From Agaricus subrufescens (lineage: Eukaryota > Basidiomycota > Agaricomycetes > Agaricales > Agaricaceae): 64,000 nucleotides of DNA. Numbering within the stretch: position 1 is the stretch's first letter; every line of letters starts with the position of its first letter. Location: positions 4,278,001 to 4,342,000 of the forward strand of contig CM057058.1 of assembly GCA_029945375.1 (NCBI GenBank). Direction: 5' to 3'. Made by a program: the position numbers and the translations under genes. The notes under the pieces were generated by a model, which saw only the letters and a list, made by a program, of their open reading frames with translations, did not search any database and was not told where the DNA came from. Below, piece after piece: positions 56,182 through 64,000 of the stretch.

Positions 56182-58450
56182 CTTCGTCAGGCCTTGTTGA
56201 GTGCTGAAAGACAAAAGTGATGTTGACAAACGCCTTGGACGGTTTAAAAGATCTTCCAACGAGCCTCATGCACCAGTTATAAAAAAAAACAGAAGGGATG
56301 AAACATCCGGTCTCCGGGTATGGAGTCATATGGATATAAGAAGTTAGGGAGTGGGAGATTGAGTGGGCTACAGCAAATGTGTATAATCGGACGTGGATGA
56401 ATGTGGACAGATGCGGGCAAGGGTGTAGACATCGCACCCAGAGAAGGTGATTACTCACCAACATACCCGAAGATACCAGGCAGGACAAACTATGGAAGCT
56501 TTAGCACATATCAGTTACATACTTGTAATAGACATTTCAATAGAGTACATTTGGCAGGCACCAGAGGCATAATCATAGTCAGGGGAACTTGAGGCTGACA
56601 ATTTGACGTAGAAGAGGGCAGACGCGGGAGGCGCAGACCAATGAGGAATTGATGCGGGCTCCACGTAGACCGGACGTAGATGGTGTGGTCTCTATCAATG
56701 ACCCAATTTGAAGTCTTGACTAAACGTTTTCAATATTCGAGTTGACCTTCCCAAGAAAAGTATAGGTAAAACGTCGAATATGGCCAGCGTGCATGCCCGC
56801 ACTTTTCTGCGAGCCGAGATTGAGCTATGCTTGTCTCTTTGTAAACCCTTTTCAGTAAGGCCCATTATACCCACTGGGCTTTCAGTGACATGGCGTGTCT
56901 CTTCAAAATCTTCGCTGATTAACAAGCTCGAAGCGCTAAGTTTTCATTTTGGTCAAGCGTTACTGAGTGTCGAGCCCGAGGGAGGGAGACCATTGCAGTG
57001 TCGAAGAAGCTCTAAAAAGTGTGGAATGCCTTCGTTGTGCTCCTCGGACTGGTACCCTTTATCCAAGCAAAACAGAGGATGGAATATTCGGTCTCATTGG
57101 TGATTTGATATATCAGCGGTATGTTGAGAAAATATGATCGCCCTAGGAAGTCGATTTGGGGAGTGAGAAAGAAGCTTGGCCCGAAATCTCAGGAGGTGAC
57201 TCGGAAGTGGGGCTACAGGAGGCAAGATGACTAGTTCAGAATCAGATATTGCTGATGATATGATGAGTCATGTTTGACTAGCTTGTGCCGTAGCTTAGAA
57301 GCACGCAGTGACATGACATGTCTAGTCGGAATTGTGGGTGCGGTTGTTTTTAATCATGCACCACCATCAAAGACCCTAAATTGTGTGACCGAAAGTCGGC
57401 TGCGCGAGATTTCTCGCCGTTTCTGAAGCCCCAGCTACCAAAGGATCAACAGTTCTTGATTTAAAATCTTCAAAAGCTTGATTAATGATCTTATAGTCTC
57501 CCGACTTGAAGATGATGCGATCAGCAAGAATCCGTATTATTAGATAATCCTGGCATCAAGATTTCGGGTGAGCTAACCTCTAATCTCCCTCTCCTCCGTG
57601 ACTCCTTTCCCCTCTCGCTTCTTGGACCTTTTTCGGGGCTCCACTCTTTTATGCCTTGCTTTTAGGACACTTGAAGCTAATTATATCTCTTACGGGTGAA
57701 AACTGTCAAGCCGGCGGTAGAGCTAAATTTTGTTTATCTCAAAAAAGCCTTTCGGCGATGGTTTGTCGGAGAATGCTATGCCGCCACATTGTCTGTCAAA
57801 TGAGTGCTGACTTTCGGTGAGCGGTTGCCATAGATTTTGATGAACAAAGTTATACATATCTCAGCTTGAACATATTGATTGACTGATCGGCGAAGTCATA
57901 ATTAATGAGAAACGTCAAGTACACATGCTTCAAATTTCAAACGCCGTCTTCAGGATAACCAATATCGTCCATGCTCATTATTCTCACCGAATCCCTCGCC
58001 TTCCATGCTTGTTCTCATAAGAAGATGTTATCCCCTCAGTTCGACCGATCTGACTTGACACGCGAATTTGTTGTATATTTCATTCTTGACAGTGATCGCC
58101 CTGTTTTCAATACGAGTCAGTGCGGTCTGGGTCTTTAATTACGTGATTTGGAAGACAGGTCATTCATTTTGGCGCCGTTTCAGCCTCTTCGTTTCCCTCT
58201 CCGCGCCGTTAATTTGTTGGTCACCAAAACGTCTATGGCGCCCCTAATGGCTGAGCGCGCTGGGCTGCCAAATATCAATGGAGCATTTGCCTTCCAAGAT
58301 CAGTGATCCCGTACAGCGTGTAGCAGCACCCCTGAGACCAGAAGTCCAACTGGCTTTTAAGGGTACAAAATCAGCCCCCACTCTTCTCTCTCACCGCCTT
58401 GAACTTTCACTTGGCGCCGTCTGTCTCCCCTCTCGAAAAGCAAGAAGATC
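56182..58450. other. Long intergenic region without a supported gene
   Basis: Open frames at 56401-56592, 56780-57103 and 58278-58472 have no family features or splice partners. I see no repeats. The last 300 bp is probably the promoter of DUF3455 copy 2. Confidence 0.5.
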
Positions 58451-59371
58451 ATGTTCTCAAGAGTCTTGCTAATTACCCTCGCCCTCCAATTTTCCTATGT
58501 CTTCTGTGCGCCTAATGAGCGCAGGTCATATAGTTGTTCTTTGACTGGCGAGGACGCTAGTAGCCTGATGAAACTCCCTGCTGCGTTTCCTAAACCTGTT
58601 GGTGACTTATCTTATGTTGCCGTGGCACTTGGAACACAAAATTATACCTGTTCAAGCACTGGCACCTATACGTATGTATCTCTCACTCTTTCTCTTTCTT
58701 GATATTGAAAAAAAAAAATCATGTAGAAATGTCGGAGCCGTCGCAGAGCTCTTTGATATCTCCTGTGTAACCCGCATCCCTTTCCTCTTCGACAGAATCA
58801 CAGACACCGCAATCTCGGCCTGGAAAGCAGCTCCGAAATCCGTGACCCCACAAGAAGTTATAAGTGCTTTGGGCATGTTCAACACTGGTCTCGTCTTGGG
58901 TATGAAAATCTCTCGTTGCCAAAAGAAAATAAAAACTGATTAGGAACGCCACTGGTGATGGGTTCGTTCAGGTCAACACTACTACGTCCCAAACCCAAAC
59001 CCAGGATCCAACTCCACCAACCCTAAATGGGATTTCACATCCTCTACAGGAAACTCTGACGCATATATCATCGCAGCTAAATCATTCGGTTCTGCTGCGC
59101 CCACCGGTAGCCAAGATATCGATTGGGTCTTCCTAACCAACATCGCAGCAGGAGGTGTTGGTGGAAAATTGGCGGATGGCGTTTATAGAACTGATACCAA
59201 GCTTGGTCAACCACCTACGAGCAGCTGTACACCTGGAAGTCCCCCAATCCAGGTTAGGTATGCGAGTAAATATTGTAAGTGAATTAAACCCTCTTCTCGC
59301 AAATCCTAAAGTCGTCTGATTATCTCGTTTCTTTTGTAGGGTTGATGGGTGGTTCTATTCAGAAACATTAG
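58451..59371 (+). CDS. Secreted DUF3455 protein, copy 2
   Basis: Signal peptide MFSRVLLITLALQFSYVFCA, then LSYVAVALGTQNYTCSSTGT, VGAVAELFDISCVTRIPFLF, GQHYYVPNPNPGSNSTNPKW, DFTSSTGNSDAYIIAAKSFG, DIDWVFLTNIAAGGVGGKLA, DGVYRTDTKLGQPPTSSC and IQVRYASKYWLMGG, ending at 59371. Exon structure is the same as in copy 1, with all three introns in the same places, and the two are closely similar. The main differences are in the first 30 mature residues and the Lys/Arg content of the middle. The copies face the same way 5.7 kb apart with the DUF6533 gene between them. Confidence 0.87.
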
Positions 59372-59714
59372 ATTTTTTTTCTCTTTTGTTGTATTATGGC
59401 CTTAACAAACGTCGATCATTGTAAAACTTGAACAAGCTAAGTTCTCAAATTCTGTAAGTAGCTCACTATCCCAAGGATTCTTGGCCATAATCTTCGTCTT
59501 GGGGATCTGACCTTGAAGGGCCGAGAGAATCCCCCGCAGAAGAATGATAAAAGTGGTATTTTGGGTGTATAAATTTATCACAGTCATTCGTCTCAGAGCT
59601 GAGAGAGGATCAGTTCGCGGAATCAATGGAATTCTGTCCGTACACAGGAAAGGAATCATACACGTGTAATTCGAAAGGATTCTCTCGGCGTGTTTTATAC
59701 GTAAAAATATCTGA

Positions 59715-60779
59715 TCACACGACTACGCCATAGCCAGGGTTAGAAGGAGCAGGCAGCGAAGCGAGGTGACCATGGCTATCAAACGTCACCAGACGTACCT
59801 CAAGTGGAGGAGGAGAATTGACATCATATTCTTCTCCTCCCTCGCGTTTGTCCTTTTTTCCTGATCAGAATCACGAAAGAAAGGTGGGGGAGGGGAATCA
59901 CTCGTACCTTTACCGAAATCTCAAACCTCGACCACCCAGTATTATAATGTCCTCTATACTTCTCCAACACCTTTTTCTCCGGATCCAACCTCAACAACGC
60001 ATTAACCATCTCAAACAAACACAGTCCATGACTAACGAAACCAACATGGTAATCCTCCTCTTCCTCAAGTTTACTCCTCGACGATCTCTTCCGAGTCTCA
60101 AAAACAAGAGGCAAAACAACCTCTCTAATAACCTCCCCAACCCTCCCCTCAACTTCATTCAAACTCTCCCCTTCTGGAAATTTCGCATCCCTCCCCCTAG
60201 CCTGAAAATCCGGAAAAACACCTTCTTGATACAACTCCTCTAGCGTTTTCTCCCCCTTGATCAATGGTGGATAATCGCCTGGCGTATATGGATGGCCTTC
60301 AGCGATTCCAAATCCTATTTCACGAATTTTCGGAGTGGTGATTAGAGACGGTATTGGTGGGGTGGTTTGATGTTTAAGTATAGCCAGAGCTGTGGCCTGT
60401 GCGCGTATGAGATCGGATGAATAGAGATGTGTAAAGTGAGTTGATGTGTCTTTGAATGATTTTCCTAGTTCATCCGCTTGCTATAATTCAATTATTTTTA
60501 TTTTTTGCGTTTGCGTTTCGCTATGAATCGGGCTTACACGTTCACCAAGTTCTGTAAGTGGAGAGTCTTTCCAACCTGAATAACCAGATCTCTAGGATAT
60601 ATGTATATCAGACGATCACTTTGCAATTAACACCAACAAAACATAGGAAATACAAATACCGACATTTAGATTACTTCTACTCTCCCCATGCCTGATCTAC
60701 ACCGAATCCGATCGATCAGTAACCAAACAGCAAACCCCTCCAAATAAAAAATCACACTCACAAGCGTAAGCCTTACCAT
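59715..60779 (-). CDS. Histidine phosphatase (phosphoglycerate-mutase-like)
   Basis: Two tiny 5' exons give MVRLTLIRHGESRSNLNV, containing the catalytic RHGE motif, then GWKDSPLTELGEQADELGKS, HLYSSDLIRAQATALAIL, IREIGFGIAEGHPYTPGDYP, FPEGESLNEVEGRVGEVIRE, YHVGFVSHGLCLFEMVNALL (second catalytic SHG) and YRGHYNTGWSRFEIS. After a last intron the tail reads LEVRLVTFDSHGHLASLPAP, ending at 59715. RHG, ERxxE-like and SHG elements are all present, so the enzyme should be active with a phospho-histidine intermediate. The substrate is unknown; fungal relatives act on small phosphate esters. The last acceptor (an AAG) is provisional. Confidence 0.82.
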
Positions 60780-62980
60780 TATCACTACACCAAACTTTTC
60801 TAAACACAGAGTATAGTATACAGTCAACCGCAGCAATAGTAATATCAGCAGCAGTAGCAATGAAAGCAACGAAAAAGCTCACTAATCAAAGAAAAACCAC
60901 ACAAAAACCCCGTTTTTCACCGTGATATATATCAATTAGTCATGAAACCAGACCTGCAACAGCATTTCCGCAGTTTTAGCCATTGGACACAACTACTATT
61001 CTATAGATCAACCATGCGTCTCCTAACCTATAAATAAATCAATACCAAAGTGAAGAGTCATGGATCACTGCCGGGGTCATTAATCACTACATAATCACTA
61101 ATCTATCTATCTATCTATCATCACTGTTAGTCAAAAACTCCCGATCTAAATCAAATCAAATCACACAATGCTGTACTACTAGTAGTAGAACATCAACACC
61201 CTAACTTCAATCCTCATTAGAAGAACGAGGGACAAATCGATGCAAAACCCGTGGTAAAATAGCTCATTTAAGTACACAGCATCTTTTACTCCGCCTCACA
61301 CGAGATTACAAGGGAAGGGAGGCTATTGACATTAATCTTAGCTTAGACTACCGACCGGCGATACAAGGCGTGACTCCATCTCCCTCTCTATATATATCAA
61401 CCTCAGACTTCATGGTGTGGCTTACTAGCGCTATTCCGTGTATCCGAAAAAAAAAAATAGCCAAGGCAAAGATTCAAATAAAAAAAAACAGCCGATATAT
61501 CGCTAAAACTAAAGAGTAAACCTTCAAAGATGGTCATTTACTCCGGATACAAGGGAGATTCACGTCAGTACGAGGGGATTCTGAAATCACCTAGCTTGTC
61601 GGCGGTAACGTTATAAACAACCTCTTCTCCCAGGCGCAACTTCATCGTGTGTGTTTGCACAACCGATCTTCAGATCCAGGGTGGTCACGAGGAAGACCCT
61701 AGGCTTTGTAGGACCTATGTAAAAAGACATGCTGCACAAGGTATATTTTTTTTTCTTGTTTCAAGATAAATATGTAAGCTAGACAACCAAATTATAAAAC
61801 CGCGATATCGACACCGATGAACAGAGAGACAAGACAAAATGTATGTCGGTAATAATCTAGACATACGCCTTTTCAGTCTACCAAGAGAAACAAGAGCAGG
61901 GAGGCGAGTGCAGGCAAAGAGGAAAGAGAAGTAGCGTTCTTCTAGACCAAGACGCTAAGAAATGCTATAATGAATTGCCAGAAAAGAAGGCTTGAGGCGA
62001 CGAGTGGACTGCACTCAATAGATCCGCCCAAAGTCCGAGAGATCTAGCCCGATCCTGTGCTTTATTGGAAACTTCCTCCATCGCAGTGATACACAGGGTG
62101 GTACAAGTGTTCATATAGATGATATTAATGGGGAGATGGCATCTTGCACAAAAAGGGCGTCTCCAAAAGCAGTGCCTTTTACCAGAATTGGTTTTATATC
62201 AACTCGATATAAAGGTCACCAGACTCCGAACAAATTGGACCAAGTCGAGACACAGTTCCGACTCGGAAGAACGACTGCCGATTAAAATGAATGCGTGGCA
62301 TAAGTGGGGAAAATGGAGTGTTTGGAAGATTATGGGCTTCGGAAAACGAGGACCGCAGATGGCGCTATGCTGGTGTAAACAATTGTGGTTCCAAAAGAGG
62401 AGTTGAAGAGGATGATGAAGGGGGTACAACACTGAATGAGACACAAAGGTGTGAAAGAGGACAATTAGACTCGTGTGTGAGAAAGAGATGCACGATGGGT
62501 TGCGGTTGCCGGCCTCCCGAGTAGGGGGAATGATGATCAACAAGCAAGATGCAAGTCAAAGAAGGCGGGGTTGGCCATATCATATGAACCACACCGGCTA
62601 CATCACTGATGTGTCGGATGACTGATGATGACATGACTGATGGATGGGTGATGGGAGCCGAGGAGGAAAGAAAATCCCATCCGTGATGTTGTTCTCCTCG
62701 GTATTCACATTCGGAGACATTACTAGGCGATATTGGAATTGGAGCTAGGAAGGCTTGGATTAAGGGGACGCGGGTGACTATGACGAAGCGAGAGATGCCA
62801 CTCCCACAGCTGCGCTTGCGAGGCTCTGAGAGGTTTGACAGGTGAACAATTCCGATGGAAGAGGACAACAACGGCCATCGTGAGACTAGGACGATACGAG
62901 GTACGGTAAATGATGAAACGTTGGAGAACATTAGTGCTTTGTTTCTGATACGCCGGAGAGGAGGGGATTGATCCAGGCAA
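60780..62980. other. Long AT-rich intergenic region
   Basis: Lies between the phosphatase start and the 3' end of the Gln-rich gene. A minus-strand frame at 62365-63000 runs through it but reads Ser/Pro-rich sequence without conserved features, and I take it for a long 3' UTR. Short TCTA and poly(A) tracts occur near 61100 and 61450-61490. No RNA gene recognised. Confidence 0.5.
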
Positions 62981-63603
62981 TCAGTAGGCCGCAGATGCAA
63001 AGATAGAGTGGGTATCTAGGGAGAGGGAGTGGTGATTATCACGGTGCTGGTGAGATTGGCGGACAAAGAAGGGAGAGTTCTGGGAGACGCGGGCAGATTG
63101 GGCAAAGAATGAGGAGGCCTGCTGTTGCTGTTGCTGTTGCTGCATCGCGGCGAGGTAGAACGGATCAGTCGAAGCAAAGACGGATGATGAATGCCCCATC
63201 GATGTGTCGGACGGAGATACGTGCTGTGCTGCGGCGGCGGGACTGGCTTGGTGGTAGGCGTTTGCGTACTGGTATGCGGCGCTTGTGGCGGGTGGGGGGG
63301 AGGCTGGCATGAGCAGCTCCTCGACCATGCGCTCGTCCTCGTCCATGCAGTCATCGCGGGAGCGGGAGAACGAGATGCTCGCAGAGGGCGTGCGTGCGGT
63401 GGGGGTCGTGCATGTCTGCGAGCACTGTCTCGACGGCGAGGGCTGGCCAAAGAGGGCCTGGGCGAGCTGGGACTGCGGGGGCGGGTGAGCGGGGGACGCG
63501 GGGAGCAGAGGGCACGTACGTGGAGGGCGGCGATGTCGATGGCCTCCTGGCCGATGTGGTTTGCGTTGAGGGAGGAGACGAGGTCGTCGACGGAGAGGCT
63601 CAT
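62981..63603 (-). CDS. Gln/Ser/Pro-rich protein of unknown function
   Basis: The first exon MSLSVDDLVSSLNANHIGQE, AIDIAALH splices over an intron of about 48 nt to SQLAQALFGQPSPSRQC. The rest is low-complexity: DDCMDEDERMVEELLMPASP, YQYANAYHQASPAAAAQ, a run of eight Gln, SARVSQNSPFFVRQSHQH and an end in SIFASAAY at 62981. About 190 residues. The N-terminal 40 residues look structured (helical, amphipathic) and are likely the conserved part. A polyQ and Pro/Ser-rich small protein like this could be a regulator, but I recognise no family. A frame extending upstream of 63603 in another phase is the intron and leader. Confidence 0.7.
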
Positions 63604-63911
63604 GGGGAGTGTGGGGACGGGCAGAAAGCAGGCGACTAATTAATTGTCCCAGCCCTGCCCCATATATGGTCACTCCGGTCCGGCTCCTGCCACATCTCAG
63701 ATCTCTCCTAGCCCCTTTCGGCCGCCGTCCCCCTAGCCTGCAGTATGTGTCCGCACCCGGCCTCTTGCGCATGGGGCACAATATGTGACGCAACGGCCCC
63801 TCGTTATCGCGTTTGCTGACGACTGAACATTCTCTCATCCCGCTAGTGGCCGACACTCTGCTGCCGGACTATCCGGACAACCGAGGCCCATGGACACAGC
63901 CTCCAGAGCCC

Positions 63912-64000
63912 ATGTCTACACCGTATGAGCACCGTCGACAGCCGCCAGCTGATATCATCCATCTCGAAGAAACATGTAATATCTATAATCAGCTCCAGTC
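63912..64000 (+). CDS. Start of an unidentified gene (3' partial)
   Basis: An ATG at 63912 opens MSTPYEHRRQPPADIIHLEE, TCNIYNQLQ, which runs off the window. The frame is also open upstream to about 63849, so the ATG might be internal to an exon starting at an acceptor near 63846. The gene is divergent from the Gln-rich gene. There is too little sequence to identify. Confidence 0.4.
   Translation, partial: MSTPYEHRRQPPADIIHLEETCNIYNQLQ

Noticed and set aside
56780..57103. Plus-strand frame of 107 codons
   Set aside because: No domain, signal or splice partner; composition is ordinary for chance.
62365..63000. Minus-strand open frame of 211 codons
   Set aside because: Ser/Pro-rich with no conserved features, overlaps the end of the Gln-rich gene, and lacks a promoter or splice context; best read as 3' UTR.
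1..64000. CRISPR arrays, rRNA genes, or bacterial-type operons
   Set aside because: No regularly spaced direct repeats and no rRNA sequence; gene structure is eukaryotic throughout.

Overview
The window is nuclear DNA of a filamentous basidiomycete, most likely an agaricomycete. Genes sit on both strands and carry many 45-90 nt introns (GT..AG, one GC..AG). Housekeeping genes are mixed with lineage-expanded membrane proteins that resemble the basidiomycete DUF6534 and DUF6533 families. I cannot name the species.

Layout. 1-8.9 kb: two divergent DUF6534-like genes (the first cut by the window edge) around a gene-poor, transposon-scarred stretch of about 6.4 kb. 9-10.65 kb: an inverted-repeat element with a younger 610-bp hAT-type element nested in its right arm. 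10.7-17.2 kb: FGGY carbohydrate kinase, ribosomal protein S25, glucosidase II beta subunit and ERG2 (sterol C-8 isomerase). 17.2-23.2 kb: a tandem duplication of a unit of about 2.8 kb, each copy with one DUF6534-like gene; the second copy is interrupted by a SINE-like element with a 12-bp target-site duplication. A second ERG2 follows at 23.8 kb. 25.3-41.3 kb: SH3 protein, a Gly/Met/Gln-rich protein, a Pcl-type cyclin, a secreted LysM protein, a complex I subunit, a DUF6534 relic and a UDP-GlcNAc-type transporter. 41.7-48.8 kb: four DUF6534-like genes in a row on the minus strand. 49.7-64 kb: a small one-TM protein, a WDR89-like WD40 protein, two secreted DUF3455 paralogues flanking a truncated copy of the SINE-like repeat and a DUF6533 gene, a histidine phosphatase, a Gln-rich protein and the start of another gene.

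The most distinctive content is the DUF6534-like array: eight genes and one relic. Five of them share a motif of about 20 bp located 121-143 bp upstream of the start codon, which suggests common regulation. ERG2, DUF6534 and DUF3455 genes are all locally duplicated, and several transposable elements sit between the copies, so the region looks recombinationally active. Intron-exon structures were assembled by eye from splice signals and reading-frame continuity; exact splice sites are provisional.
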